Shown in pieces: positions 53,321-62,349 of a DNA stretch of 64,000 bases (positions within the stretch are counted from its first letter, which is position 1; the number at the start of each line of letters is the position of its first letter). Position numbers and translations under genes: made by a program. The notes beneath the pieces are model-generated. The model worked only from the letters and a program-made list of their open reading frames with translations. It was not told the origin of the DNA and ran no database searches. Source of the DNA: Pseudomonas vancouverensis (lineage in GTDB: Bacteria > Pseudomonadota > Gammaproteobacteria > Pseudomonadales > Pseudomonadaceae); contig NZ_RRZK01000027.1 of the NCBI RefSeq assembly GCF_004348895.1, positions 84,907 to 148,906 of the forward strand, given 5' to 3'.

Positions 53321-53530
53321 ATGCTCCTGAAAGCCATGTTGATCTGGCCCCTGTTGTCGATTGTCATCGTCACGGTGCTGTGTCGCCTGATCCATAAAGC
53401 CAAGTTGGCGGACCAGGCGCTGGAAAGGTACGCCTTGCAACGAAATGCCGCGCAGGGCCATTTCGACGATCTGTTCCAAAGCGTTCCGGTGACAGTTGCA
53501 GTCGAAGACAAGGACCGCCGTGCCGCGTAA
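53321..53530 (+). CDS. Short single-pass membrane protein, unknown function
   Basis: A 69-residue protein with one N-terminal hydrophobic helix (LKAMLIWPLLSIVIVTVL) and a charged, partly coiled tail. AGAGGTG five bases before ATG 53321 supports this start; an in-frame ATG at 53297 is also possible. It ends before a shared bidirectional terminator. No family recognised. Confidence 0.5.
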   Translation: MLLKAMLIWPLLSIVIVTVLCRLIHKAKLADQALERYALQRNAAQGHFDDLFQSVPVTVAVEDKDRRAA

Positions 53531-53560
53531 CAGTCGCCGTACAGGTATGGATCCGCGATA

Positions 53561-53590
53561 AAAAAACCCGGCACTCAGGCCGGGTTTTTT
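53561..53590. terminator. Bidirectional intrinsic terminator
   Basis: aaaaaacccggc/gccgggtttttt with a 6-nt loop provides a U-run on both strands. It ends both the small membrane-protein gene (+) and the ybdD gene (-). Confidence 0.93.
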
Positions 53591-53596
53591 ATGGTC

Positions 53597-53794
53597 TCAA
53601 CAACACTTCGGTCCGGCCTTGCTGCCGTAGCGCGCTTCCTGGCGCTCGCGGAAGAACGCCTCGTAATCCATCAGCGGTTTGTCCGGGTGCTTGCTCTGCA
53701 TGTGCTCGACGTAGTTGTCGTAGTCGGGCATGCCGACCATCAGGCGCGCGGCCTGACCGAGGTACTTACCGAGACGACTCAGGTCATTGAACAT
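53597..53794 (-). CDS. YbdD/YjiX family small protein
   Basis: A 65-residue protein of the DUF466 family, typically encoded after CstA/BtsT. It has the family patterns GMPDYDNYVEHM, HPDKPLMDYEAFFRERQ and a C-terminal KCC. AGGAGG precedes the ATG. It follows cstA by 14 bases; it is thought to assist the transporter, though the mechanism is unknown. Confidence 0.9.
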   Translation of the reverse strand: MFNDLSRLGKYLGQAARLMVGMPDYDNYVEHMQSKHPDKPLMDYEAFFRERQEARYGSKAGPKCC

Positions 53795-53808
53795 GGCGCC
53801 CTCCTAAC

Positions 53809-55866
53809 CTACGCGTTCGGCACAGCCTGGAACGGCGCTTCTTTATCCGTGCGCTCCTTCGTACCCCAGGCGGCGATGCCGACCTTGAGGGCGAAGAACA
53901 GGATGCTGAACACCACGAACAGGAAGAGCGCGGTCAACGTCGCGTTGGTGTAGGCGTTGAAGATCACGTGCTGCATCTGCGTGATGTCCTTGGCCGGGGC
54001 CAGCACCTGACCGTTGGCCAACGCATCGCTGTACTTCTTCGCCAGGGCCAGGAAACCGATGGCCGGGTTGGCGTCGAACAGCTTGATGAAACCGGCGGTG
54101 GTGGTGCAGATCAGCAGCCACACGGCCGGCAGCAGGGTCACCCACACGTAGCGCTGGCGCTTCATCTTGATCAGCACCACGGTGCCGAGCATCAGGGCGA
54201 TACCGGCGAGCATCTGGTTGGAGATGCCGAACAGCGGCCACAAGGTGTTGATGCCACCCAGCGGGTCGATCACGCCCTGGTACAACAGGTAACCCCACAT
54301 CGCCACACAACCGGCGGTGGCGATCAGGTTGGCGGTCCAGGATTCGGTGCGGCGCAGGGCCGGCACGAAGGAGCCGAGCAAGTCCTGGAGCATGAAGCGA
54401 CCGGCACGGGTACCGGCGTCGACTGCGGTCAGGATGAACAGCGCTTCGAACAGGATCGCAAAGTGGTACCAGAACGCCATGGTGTTCTCACCCGGCAGGA
54501 CGTGGTGGAGGATCTGCGCGATACCCACCGCCAGGGTCGGCGCACCACCGGCACGGGCGAGGATGGTGGTTTCACCGATGTCGTGGGCCACCGCTTGCAG
54601 GGCGTCCGGGGTAATCGCAAATCCCCAGCTGCTGACGGTTTGCGCGACGGCAACGGCGTCGGCGCCGACCACGGCGGCCGGGCTGTTCATGGCGAAGTAC
54701 ACGCCCGGGTCGATCACCGAGGCAGCGACCATGGCCATGATCGCCACGAACGACTCCATCAGCATGCCGCCGTAACCGATGTAACGGGCATGGCCCTCAC
54801 TGGCGAGCAGCTTGGGCGTGGTGCCCGACGCGATCAGCGCGTGGAAACCGGACACCGCACCGCAGGCGATGGTGATGAACAGGAACGGAAACAGGCCGCC
54901 TTTCCACACCGGGCCGGTGCCGTCGATGAACTGGGTCAGGGCCGGCATTTTCAGCTCGGGCATGGTCACCAGAATGCCGATGGCCAGGGCGACGATGGTG
55001 CCGATCTTGAGGAAGGTGGAGAGGTAGTCACGGGGTGCCAGGATCAGCCACACCGGCAACACCGCGGCGACAAAACCGTAGCCGATCAGCATCCAGGTGA
55101 TCTGCACACCGGTAAAGGTAAAGGCCTTGGCCCACACCGGATCCGCGGCAATCTGCCCGCCGAGCCAGATCGAACCGAGCAGCAGCACCACGCCGATCAC
55201 CGAGATCTCGCCGATGCGACCCGGACGGATGTAGCGCATGTAGATGCCCATGAACATCGCGATCGGGATGGTCGCCATTACCGTGAACATGCCCCACGGG
55301 CTATCGGCCAGGGCCTTGACCACGATCAGCGCCAGCACCGCGAGGATGATGATCATGATCAGGAAGCAGCCGAACAGCGCGATGGTGCCGGGGATGCGGC
55401 CCATTTCCTCGCGGACCATGTCGCCCAGGGAACGACCGTTGCGGCGGGTGGACATGAACAGGACCATGAAGTCCTGCACGGCACCGGCCAGGACCACGCC
55501 AGCGATCAGCCACAGCGTGCCGGGCAGGTAGCCCATCTGCGCCGCCAAAACCGGACCGACCAGCGGCCCGGCGCCGGCAATGGCCGCGAAGTGGTGACCG
55601 AACAGCACGTGCTTGTTGGTCGGCACGTAGTCCAGACCATCGTTGTTGAGCACGGCGGGGGTGGCGCGATTGGGGTCCAGTTGCATCACCTTGTTGGCGA
55701 TGAACAGGCTGTAATAACGGTAGGCAACGAGGTAGATGGCGACGGCTGCGACTACGATCCACAGGGCGTTGATCGCTTCGCCGCGGCGCAGGGCCACGAC
55801 ACTCAGCGCAATCGCTCCCAGGACAGCCACGGCAAACCAGGCGAGGTGTTTAGCCAGACGGGGCAT
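53809..55866 (-). CDS. cstA: CstA-family carbon-starvation transporter (pyruvate/peptide)
   Basis: A 685-residue inner-membrane protein with about 16-18 helices and CstA motifs (RYYSLFIANKVMQLDPNR; AAIAGAGPLVGPVLAAQMGY; ISNQMLAGIALML). E. coli relatives import pyruvate (CstA, BtsT) or peptides. AGGAG before ATG 55866. It heads the cstA-ybdD operon and is divergent from a Cache-domain sensor kinase, with TACGTA boxes between, implying control by extracellular substrate. Confidence 0.93.
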   Translation of the reverse strand: MPRLAKHLAWFAVAVLGAIALSVVALRRGEAINALWIVVAAVAIYLVAYRYYSLFIANKVMQLDPNRATPAVLNNDGLDYVPTNKHVLFGHHFAAIAGAGPLVGPVLAAQMGYLPGTLWLIAGVVLAGAVQDFMVLFMSTRRNGRSLGDMVREEMGRIPGTIALFGCFLIMIIILAVLALIVVKALADSPWGMFTVMATIPIAMFMGIYMRYIRPGRIGEISVIGVVLLLGSIWLGGQIAADPVWAKAFTFTGVQITWMLIGYGFVAAVLPVWLILAPRDYLSTFLKIGTIVALAIGILVTMPELKMPALTQFIDGTGPVWKGGLFPFLFITIACGAVSGFHALIASGTTPKLLASEGHARYIGYGGMLMESFVAIMAMVAASVIDPGVYFAMNSPAAVVGADAVAVAQTVSSWGFAITPDALQAVAHDIGETTILARAGGAPTLAVGIAQILHHVLPGENTMAFWYHFAILFEALFILTAVDAGTRAGRFMLQDLLGSFVPALRRTESWTANLIATAGCVAMWGYLLYQGVIDPLGGINTLWPLFGISNQMLAGIALMLGTVVLIKMKRQRYVWVTLLPAVWLLICTTTAGFIKLFDANPAIGFLALAKKYSDALANGQVLAPAKDITQMQHVIFNAYTNATLTALFLFVVFSILFFALKVGIAAWGTKERTDKEAPFQAVPNA

Positions 55867-55979
55867 AGCGTGTCTCCTGCCGACAGTCAGTGACTGCGGC
55901 GGTAATTTTTATAATTGTGTCCGCATTGCGGAGCTGGCCCAATATCTGCGCATGCCGTCGACAAATAAATCCGCGTTAC

Positions 55980-56010
55980 TACGTACGTGAGGTCTACGTA
56001 GTTTTACGTA
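55980..56010. promoter_or_regulatory. Three TACGTA boxes between cstA and the sensor kinase
   Basis: TACGTA occurs at 55980-55985, 55995-56000 and 56005-56010; the second is part of the 8-bp palindrome CTACGTAG. A 6-mer repeated three times in 31 bases in the shared promoter region is a good candidate binding array for the LuxR-type response regulator encoded at 57567. Confidence 0.55.
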
Positions 56011-56023
56011 GATCGCGCAGTTC

Positions 56024-56053
56024 CCTTGTGGGAGCAAGTTCGCTCCCACAAGG
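56024..56053. repeat. REP hairpin
   Basis: ccttgtgggagc/gctcccacaagg, a perfect 12-bp stem with a 6-nt loop and the REP core, lies 115 bases before the kinase gene. Confidence 0.88.
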
Positions 56054-56167
56054 ATTTGCATTTCAGGTGGATGCCATCGACGCCATCCGTCATTCCGTCC
56101 AGCAGCGCTACAGGCCCGACGTATCTTTGGCATATGATCCGCAACCTTCGCGCAAGCAGGAATCAAC

Positions 56168-57532
56168 ATGCAGCTCAAACACAAGATCGTGGCCCTCGGG
56201 ATTCTGCCGCTGGTGCTGGCGATTGCGGTCATCTGTGCGCTGGTGATTTCCCTCAACCGGCAGTTGGGCGACCAGCAAGCGCAACTGATCGAAGACAGCA
56301 TCCTGGCGAGCAAGCGCGCGGAGTTGAAAAACTACGTGGAAATGGCGCAAAGCCTGATCGCCCCGCTGTACGACGACGGGCGTGGCGATGCCCATGCCCA
56401 GCAACAGGTGCTGGAAGAACTGCGCAAACTCAGCTTCGGCATCAATGGCTACTTCTTCGTCTACGACCGTGATGGCCGCAGCCTGATGCACGCACGCCAG
56501 TCCGAGCTGGTCGGCCAGTACCTGTGGGACATGAAAGACCCCCACGGCCTGCCGGTGATTCAGGCGTTGCTCAAAAGCGCGCAATCGGGCGAAGGCTTCC
56601 AGCGCTACGCCTGGAACAAGCCCTCCTCCGGCCAGGTGACCGACAAACTCGCCTACGTGGTGATGCTCGACCGCTGGGGCTGGATGCTCGGTACCGGCAT
56701 TTATCTGGAAGACGTCGAACGCGCCACCCAGCAGGCCCGCGCCGAAGTCGCCCAGGGCATCCGCAAGACCATGCTGGCGATTGCCGTGGTCGCCCTGGTG
56801 GCGGTGCTGTTCGTTTTCGCCACGGGCATGACCCTCAACGTCAGCGAGCACCGTCTGGCGGACAAGAAACTGCAACGCCTGACCCAGCGTATCGTCAGCC
56901 TGCAGGAGGAAGAACGATCAAGGGTGTCCCGGGAGTTGCACGACGGCATCAGTCAGGTGCTGGTATCGATCAAGTTCCAGTTCGAACTGGCCAGCCACCT
57001 GCTGGAAAGCCCACAGGCGCAGGATAAAGGCCTGAGCACGCTGAGGGACGCCACTACGCGTCTGGGTGAGGCCATCGGCGAAGTGCGCAGCCTGTCCCAT
57101 GACTTGCGCTCGTCCTTGCTCGATACCCTCGGCCTGTCGGCGGCCATCGTCCAGCTGGCCACCGAGTTCGAGCAACGCAGCGGCTTGAGCGTGACCTATA
57201 ACGACAACGAGTTCGACTGCGACCTGGTCGATGGCGCGGCGGACTCGTTGTTTCGCATCGTCCAGGAAGGCCTGACCAACATCGAACGCCACGCCCGGGC
57301 GGAAAACGTTGCCATTACCCTGCGCGGCTGCGGACAATCGGTACGCCTGACCCTGGTCGACGACGGCATCGGCTTCAACGTCGCTGAAGTCGAACGTCGT
57401 CAGGCGGGGATCGGCCTGCGCAATATCCGCGAACGCGTCGAACATTTCGGCGGCCGTTTTGAACTGGTCTCGATGCCCGGCAGAAGTGAACTGGACGTCC
57501 TGCTGCCGATGAAACCGGCTACGAAGTATTAA
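56168..57532 (+). CDS. Sensor histidine kinase with periplasmic Cache domain (NarX-type HisKA_3)
   Basis: A 454-residue membrane kinase. A first helix (about 8-28) is followed by a periplasmic single-Cache domain to about 190 (NGYFFVYDRDGRSLMHARQS; WMLGTGIYLED), a second helix (about 200-225), HisKA_3 with the phospho-acceptor H258 in SRELHDGISQV, and the ATPase domain (VQEGLTNIERHARA; DDGIGF; GIGLRNIRERV). Single-Cache domains of this kind often bind small carboxylates. It is followed by its response regulator after 34 bases and is divergent from cstA. Confidence 0.92.
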   Translation: MQLKHKIVALGILPLVLAIAVICALVISLNRQLGDQQAQLIEDSILASKRAELKNYVEMAQSLIAPLYDDGRGDAHAQQQVLEELRKLSFGINGYFFVYDRDGRSLMHARQSELVGQYLWDMKDPHGLPVIQALLKSAQSGEGFQRYAWNKPSSGQVTDKLAYVVMLDRWGWMLGTGIYLEDVERATQQARAEVAQGIRKTMLAIAVVALVAVLFVFATGMTLNVSEHRLADKKLQRLTQRIVSLQEEERSRVSRELHDGISQVLVSIKFQFELASHLLESPQAQDKGLSTLRDATTRLGEAIGEVRSLSHDLRSSLLDTLGLSAAIVQLATEFEQRSGLSVTYNDNEFDCDLVDGAADSLFRIVQEGLTNIERHARAENVAITLRGCGQSVRLTLVDDGIGFNVAEVERRQAGIGLRNIRERVEHFGGRFELVSMPGRSELDVLLPMKPATKY

Positions 57533-57566
57533 AAGCGGCCCAACACAACAAGAGTGAAGACCTGCA

Positions 57567-58199
57567 ATGAACCTGCCCCACCCGATCCGCATTGCGCTGG
57601 TTGACGATCACTCCCTGGTCCGCGACGGCATCAAGGCGTTGCTGGCCGTGATGTCGCCCCTGGAAATGGTCGGCGAAGCGGAAAACGGCGCCGATGCGAT
57701 TGCAATGGTCGGCCGCTGCCAGCCGGACCTGCTGCTGGTCGACATCAGCCTGCCGGACATCAACGGCCTGGAGCTGACCCGCGTGCTGCGTGCTCAGTAT
57801 CCTGCGCTCAAAGTGCTGGTGTTGAGCATGTACGACAATTACGAGTACGTCAGCGAGTCGGTGCGTTCCGGTGCCAGCGGCTATGTGCTGAAGAATGCGC
57901 CGTCCCGGGAAATCATTGCCGCCATCGAAGCCATTTCCAGCGGCGGCACCTTCTACAGTGCCGACATCGCCCAGCGGCTGATCGCCGACAGGCACACCGA
58001 CAACGAGCTGACCCCAAGGGAAAGCCAGGTGCTGGCGAAAATGGCCCAAGGCCTGAACAACAAGGAAATGGCCCGGGAACTGGACATCAGTGTGCGCACC
58101 GTGGAAACCCATCGCTTGAGCATCCGCCGCAAGCTCAACATCGACAAGCCGGCGGCGTTGGTCAAATACGCCCTGGATCATGGGCTGATCTCCCGCTAA
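57567..58199 (+). CDS. LuxR/NarL-type response regulator
   Basis: A 210-residue regulator: receiver domain with phospho-acceptor D59 in LLLVDISLPD and the Lys in GYVLKNAP, and a C-terminal LuxR helix-turn-helix (LTPRESQVLAKMAQGLNNKE; SVRTVETHRLSIRRKL). It is the cognate partner of the preceding kinase and probably activates cstA through the TACGTA boxes. Confidence 0.93.
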   Translation: MNLPHPIRIALVDDHSLVRDGIKALLAVMSPLEMVGEAENGADAIAMVGRCQPDLLLVDISLPDINGLELTRVLRAQYPALKVLVLSMYDNYEYVSESVRSGASGYVLKNAPSREIIAAIEAISSGGTFYSADIAQRLIADRHTDNELTPRESQVLAKMAQGLNNKEMARELDISVRTVETHRLSIRRKLNIDKPAALVKYALDHGLISR

Positions 58200-58225
58200 A
58201 ACACCGTCTCTGCCCTACACACTTC

Positions 58226-58252
58226 CTGTGGGAGACAAACTCGCTCCCACAA
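58226..58252. repeat. REP-like hairpin
   Basis: A cctgtgggag/ctcccac repeat with the REP core lies between the response regulator and the catabolic operon. Confidence 0.75.
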
Positions 58253-58333
58253 GTCCTGCGCATGCCTGGGCATTTCTCATTATCCCTACCACCCGAGCAG
58301 AAACTCCGTTCAGGGACTTGCGTCATCGGTATT

Positions 58334-58345
58334 ATGGTATACCAT
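58334..58345. promoter_or_regulatory. Perfect palindrome ATGGTATACCAT: GntR operator candidate
   Basis: A perfect 12-bp palindrome 38 bases before the first gene of the catabolic operon, overlapping a plausible -10 (TATGGT with TTCAGG 18 bases upstream). FCD-type GntR regulators bind TNGTATACNA-like palindromes, and the operon ends with such a regulator, so autoregulated repression is likely. Confidence 0.7.
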
Positions 58346-58383
58346 CAGACGCACAGACACCCAAAACTTCTACGGAGCAGCTC

Positions 58384-58974
58384 ATGAGTTTCGAAATCCG
58401 CAAGATCGTCAGCTATGTCGAAGAAACCTTTATCGAAGGCGGCAAAGCCAGCGACAAGCCCGTGACCATGGTCGGTCTGGCCGTGGTCATGAAAAACCCC
58501 TGGTTGGGCAACGGTTTCGTTGAAGACCTCAAGCCACAGATTCGTGCCAACTGCTCCGACCTCGGCGCACTGATGGTAGAGCGCCTGGTGGGCATCATCG
58601 GCGGCGCCGAGAAAATCGAAGCCTATGGCAAGGCGGCGGTGGTCGGCGCTGACGGCGAGATCGAGCACGCTTCGGCGGTGATCCACACCCTGCGCTTCGG
58701 CAACCACTACCGCGAGGCGGTCAAGGCCAAGAGCTACCTGAGCTTCACCAACAAGCGCGGCGGCCCGGGCACTTCGATCCAGATCCCGATGATGCACAAG
58801 GACGACGAAGGCCTGCGTTCACACTACATCACCCTGGAAATGCAGATCGAAGACGCTCCGCGTGCCGACGAAATCGTCGTCGTCCTGGGTTGCGCCGACG
58901 GTGGCCGCCTGCACCCGCGCATCGGCAACCGCTACATCGACCTGGAAGAACTGGCGGCCGAAAAAGCCCAGTAA
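58384..58974 (+). CDS. DUF1185 'amino acid synthesis' family protein
   Basis: A 196-residue protein of the DUF1185 family (start MSFEIRKIVSYVEETFIEGG; AVVMKNPWLGNGFVEDL; GCADGGRLHPRIGNRY). Its biochemical activity is not established. CGGAG seven bases before ATG 58384 fixes the start. First gene of the operon behind the palindromic operator; its company suggests a catabolic step or substrate handling. Confidence 0.85.
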   Translation: MSFEIRKIVSYVEETFIEGGKASDKPVTMVGLAVVMKNPWLGNGFVEDLKPQIRANCSDLGALMVERLVGIIGGAEKIEAYGKAAVVGADGEIEHASAVIHTLRFGNHYREAVKAKSYLSFTNKRGGPGTSIQIPMMHKDDEGLRSHYITLEMQIEDAPRADEIVVVLGCADGGRLHPRIGNRYIDLEELAAEKAQ

Positions 58975-59017
58975 CCGGCCAGAGAACCACAATAAAAAGG
59001 CATTGCAGGAGCGCTCC

Positions 59018-59851
59018 ATGATTCGGCTCACCGCTGAACGCACCCCGGCTGGCACCAGTTACCTGGCGACCGGCCAAGGCCAGCCCGTGGTCTTGATCCA
59101 CGGCGTGGGCCTGAACAAAGAAATGTGGGGCGGCCAGATCGTTGGCCTGGCCACGAACTACCGCGTCATCGCCTACGACATGCTGGGCCACGGCGCCAGC
59201 CCGCGACCGGACAGCGGCACACCATTGCTCGGTTATGCCGACCAGTTGCTCGAGTTGCTCGATCACCTGCAATTGCCCAAGTCAGCGGTGATCGGTTTCT
59301 CCATGGGCGGCCTGGTCGCACGGGCCTTTGCCCTGCACTACCCGGAGCGCCTGCAAAGCCTGGTGGTATTGAACAGCGTGTTCAACCGCAGTGAAGAACA
59401 GCGTGCCGGCGTCATTGCCCGCACCGCCCAGGCGGCCGAACACGGCCCCGATGCCAATGCCGAAGCGGCGCTGTCACGCTGGTTCAGCCGCGAATACCAG
59501 GCCGCCAACCCGGCGCAGATCGCCGCGATCCGCCAGACCCTGGCCGGCAACGATCCGCAGGGTTACCTGACCACCTACGAACTGTTCGCCACCCAAGACA
59601 TGTACCGCGCCGACGACCTGGGCAGCATCCAGGCGCCGACGCTGATCGCCACCGGTGAACTCGACCCGGGTTCGACCCCGGAAATGGCCGAGCAACTGGC
59701 CCGACGCATCCCCGGTGCGCGGGTTGCCGTGTTGCCCGAGCAACGGCATATGATGCCGGTAGAGTCGCCGCGCCTGGTCAACCAGACGCTGCTGGAATTT
59801 CTCGAATTCGCACACTCCCGACAAAACCAGATCAAGGGGATCGTTGCATGA
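59018..59851 (+). CDS. Alpha/beta hydrolase (enol-lactonase-like)
   Basis: A 277-residue hydrolase with the nucleophile S95 in GFSMGG, the oxyanion region LIHGVGLNKEMW, an acid in TGELDPGS and the catalytic His in EQRHMMPVE. It is similar to 3-oxoadipate enol-lactonase (PcaD) in layout. It overlaps the aldehyde dehydrogenase gene by 4 bases. With the PcaC-like decarboxylase downstream it suggests a ring-cleavage-like pathway. Confidence 0.85.
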   Translation: MIRLTAERTPAGTSYLATGQGQPVVLIHGVGLNKEMWGGQIVGLATNYRVIAYDMLGHGASPRPDSGTPLLGYADQLLELLDHLQLPKSAVIGFSMGGLVARAFALHYPERLQSLVVLNSVFNRSEEQRAGVIARTAQAAEHGPDANAEAALSRWFSREYQAANPAQIAAIRQTLAGNDPQGYLTTYELFATQDMYRADDLGSIQAPTLIATGELDPGSTPEMAEQLARRIPGARVAVLPEQRHMMPVESPRLVNQTLLEFLEFAHSRQNQIKGIVA

Positions 59852-61329
59852 CACAAGCCCGCTTCCAGATGTGCATCGGCGGAGAATGGGTCGACGCCCT
59901 CTCCGGAAAGACTTTCGAAAGCCTCAACCCGGCCACCGCGCAAGCCTGGGCAGAACTGCCGGACGCTGCTGAAGCCGACGTCGAGCGCGCCGTGCAGGCT
60001 GCGCAAACGGCTTTCGACAGCCCGGCCTGGCGTGGCCTGACCGCCACCGCGCGGGGCAAACTGCTGCGCCGCCTCGGTGACCTGATCGCCGAGAACAAGG
60101 AACAACTGGCGCAGCTGGAAAGCCGCGACAACGGCAAGCTGATCCGCGAAACCCGTGGTCAGGTCAGCTACCTGCCGGAGTTTTTCCACTACACCGCAGG
60201 CCTGGCCGACAAGCTCGAAGGCGGCACCCTGCCGCTGGACAAGCCCGACCTGTTTGCCTACACCGTGCACGAAGCCATGGGTGTGGTCGCCGCGATCATT
60301 CCGTGGAACAGCCCGCTGTACCTGACCGCGATCAAACTCGCCCCGGCCCTTGCTGCGGGCAATACCATCGTGATCAAGCCGTCCGAACACGCCTCGGCGA
60401 CCATCCTCGAACTGGCGCGCCTGGCCCTCGAAGCCGGCATTCCACCGGGCGTGGTCAACGTGGTCACCGGTTACGGCCCGAGCACCGGTGCCGCCCTCAC
60501 CCGCCATCCGCTGATCCGCAAGATCGCCTTCACCGGCGGCGCGGCCACAGCCCGGCATGTGGTGCGCAGCAGCGCCGACAACTTCGCCAAGCTGTCCCTG
60601 GAACTGGGCGGCAAGTCGCCGAACATCATCTTCGCCGACGCCGACCTCGACAGCGCGATCAACGGCGCCATTGCCGGGATCTACGCGGCGTCCGGGCAGA
60701 GTTGCGTGTCCGGCTCGCGGCTGTTGGTGCAGGACGAGATCTACGACGAGTTCGTCAACCGGCTGGTCGAGCGCGCCCAGCGCATCCGTATCGGCAACCC
60801 GCAGGACGACCACAGCGAAATGGGCCCGATGGCCACCGCGCAGCAACTGGCGGTGGTTGAAGGCCTGGTCGCCGACGCCATCGCCGAGGGCGCGCGCTTG
60901 CGCACCGGCGGCAAGCGTCCGACGGATCTCGGTGACGGCTGGTTCTACGAGCCGACGCTGTTCGAGTGCGACCGCAACTCGATGAAGATCATGCAGGAAG
61001 AAGTCTTCGGTCCGGTGGCCTCGGTCATCCGTTTCAAGGACGAAGCCGAAGCGCTGGCGATCGCCAACGACTCGCAGTTCGGCCTCGCCGCCGGTATCTG
61101 GACCCGCGACCTCGGCCGCGCCCATCGCCTGGCCCGGGACGTGCGTTCGGGGATCATCTGGGTCAACACCTACCGCGCGGTCTCGGCCATGGCGCCGATC
61201 GGCGGCTTCAAGAACAGCGGCTACGGACGCGAAAGCGGCATCGATTCGGTACTGGCCTACACCGAACTGAAAACGGTGTGGATCAACCTGTCCCAGGCAC
61301 CGATGCCTGATCCCTTCGTGATGCGCTAG
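59848..61329 (+). CDS. NAD(P)-dependent aldehyde dehydrogenase
   Basis: A 493-residue enzyme oxidising an aldehyde to the acid. The catalytic C286 lies in SGQSCVSGSR and general base E252 in LELGGKSPN; the cofactor loop is IIPWNSPLYL. ATG 59848 overlaps the hydrolase stop (ATGA). Substrate unknown; the DUF1185, hydrolase, flavin reductase and decarboxylase genes are in the same operon. Confidence 0.93.
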   Translation: MTQARFQMCIGGEWVDALSGKTFESLNPATAQAWAELPDAAEADVERAVQAAQTAFDSPAWRGLTATARGKLLRRLGDLIAENKEQLAQLESRDNGKLIRETRGQVSYLPEFFHYTAGLADKLEGGTLPLDKPDLFAYTVHEAMGVVAAIIPWNSPLYLTAIKLAPALAAGNTIVIKPSEHASATILELARLALEAGIPPGVVNVVTGYGPSTGAALTRHPLIRKIAFTGGAATARHVVRSSADNFAKLSLELGGKSPNIIFADADLDSAINGAIAGIYAASGQSCVSGSRLLVQDEIYDEFVNRLVERAQRIRIGNPQDDHSEMGPMATAQQLAVVEGLVADAIAEGARLRTGGKRPTDLGDGWFYEPTLFECDRNSMKIMQEEVFGPVASVIRFKDEAEALAIANDSQFGLAAGIWTRDLGRAHRLARDVRSGIIWVNTYRAVSAMAPIGGFKNSGYGRESGIDSVLAYTELKTVWINLSQAPMPDPFVMR

Positions 61330-61340
61330 GAGTCTGCGAG

Positions 61341-61826
61341 ATGATCGAACCCGGCATTTACAAAGACGTGATGAGTTCTTTCCCGTCCGGCGTCACGGTA
61401 GTGACTACGCTCGACCCGGACGGCGCCATCGTCGGCATCACCGCCAGCGCCTTCAGTGCGCTGTCGATTGACCCGGCGCTGGTGTTGTTCTGCCCCAACT
61501 ACGGCTCCGACACCTACCCGGTGCTGCGCGACAGCAAGCAGTTCGCGATTCACCTGCTGTCCGCCGAGCAGACCGCCGAGGCCTATGCCTTCGCCGGTAA
61601 AGGCAAGGACAAGGCCAAAGGCATCGAGTGGCACCTGAGCGAACTGGGCAACCCGATCCTGGGCAAGGCCACGGCGATCATCGAGTGCGAACTGTGGCGC
61701 GAGTATGACGGTGGCGATCACGCGATCATCGTCGGCGCGGTGAAGAACCTGATCCTGCCGGCGCAGCCGGTGACGCCGATGATCTATCACAAGGGTAAGT
61801 TGGGGCCGTTGCCCACACTGGCTTGA
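61341..61826 (+). CDS. Flavin reductase (HpaC/RutF family)
   Basis: A 161-residue FMN-binding split-barrel protein with MSSFPSGVTVVTT, GITASAFSALS and DPALVLFCPNYGSDTYP, typical of short-chain flavin reductases that feed FADH2 or FMNH2 to a partner monooxygenase. It is 11 bases after the aldehyde dehydrogenase gene. No monooxygenase partner is in the window. Confidence 0.9.
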   Translation: MIEPGIYKDVMSSFPSGVTVVTTLDPDGAIVGITASAFSALSIDPALVLFCPNYGSDTYPVLRDSKQFAIHLLSAEQTAEAYAFAGKGKDKAKGIEWHLSELGNPILGKATAIIECELWREYDGGDHAIIVGAVKNLILPAQPVTPMIYHKGKLGPLPTLA

Positions 61827-61834
61827 CAGCTTCA

Positions 61835-61886
61835 CACGTCTCCAACTGTAGGAGCGAGCCTGCTCGCTCCTACAGTTGGAGACGTG
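61835..61886. repeat. Perfect 25-bp inverted repeat with 2-nt loop
   Basis: Bases 61835-61859 and 61862-61886 are exact reverse complements, with ct between. It contains the REP-type ggagcgagc core. It lies within the operon, ending 5 bases before the RBS of the decarboxylase gene; in mRNA it would form a very stable hairpin, likely to lower translation or separate transcript segments. Confidence 0.95.
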
Positions 61887-61901
61887 GTGAAAGGAGGAAT
61901 T

Positions 61902-62291
61902 GTGAATAACGAAAAGTACGAAAAAGGCCTGAAGATCCGCACCCAGGTGCTGGGCGAGGCCTACGTCAATCGCTCCATCGAAAACGCCGACGACTTCACC
62001 CGCCCCTTGCAGGAAATGGTCACCGAATACTGCTGGGGCCATGTCTGGGGTCGCGAGGGTTTGTCCCTCAAGGAACGCAGCATGATCAACCTGGCGATGA
62101 TCTCGGCGCTCAACCGCCCCCACGAACTCAAGCTGCATGTGCGCGGCGCCTTGCGTAACGGCTTGAGTCGTGAGCAAATACGCGAAATTCTGCTTCAGGT
62201 CGGCATATATTGCGGGGTTCCCGCTGCCGTCGACAGCTTCCGGCTCGCCCGGGAAGCCTTCGCCGAAGCCGATGCCGAGGCCTCCAGTTAA
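61902..62291 (+). CDS. Carboxymuconolactone decarboxylase family protein (PcaC-like)
   Basis: A 129-residue helical protein with the PcaC pattern EMVTEYCWGHVWGREGLS, then MINLAMISALNRPHELKLH and IYCGVPAA. 4-Carboxymuconolactone decarboxylase removes CO2 in the protocatechuate pathway; relatives act on similar lactones. AGGAGG at 61892-61897 followed by GTG 61902 marks the start. A strong inverted repeat stands just before. Confidence 0.87.
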   Translation: MNNEKYEKGLKIRTQVLGEAYVNRSIENADDFTRPLQEMVTEYCWGHVWGREGLSLKERSMINLAMISALNRPHELKLHVRGALRNGLSREQIREILLQVGIYCGVPAAVDSFRLAREAFAEADAEASS

Positions 62292-62349
62292 CCCCTCGGC
62301 TGTTTTGATGCCCGTCTGGCATGGACAGCCACCATAAAGAGCGGACCCC

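Noticed and set aside
53968..55893. 641-codon open frame opposite cstA
   Set aside because: Mirror of a membrane-protein gene; the product is an implausible run of His, Asp, Gln and Gly.
59575..61125. 516-codon open frame opposite the hydrolase and aldehyde dehydrogenase genes
   Set aside because: Spans two well-supported genes on the other strand and shows no domain.
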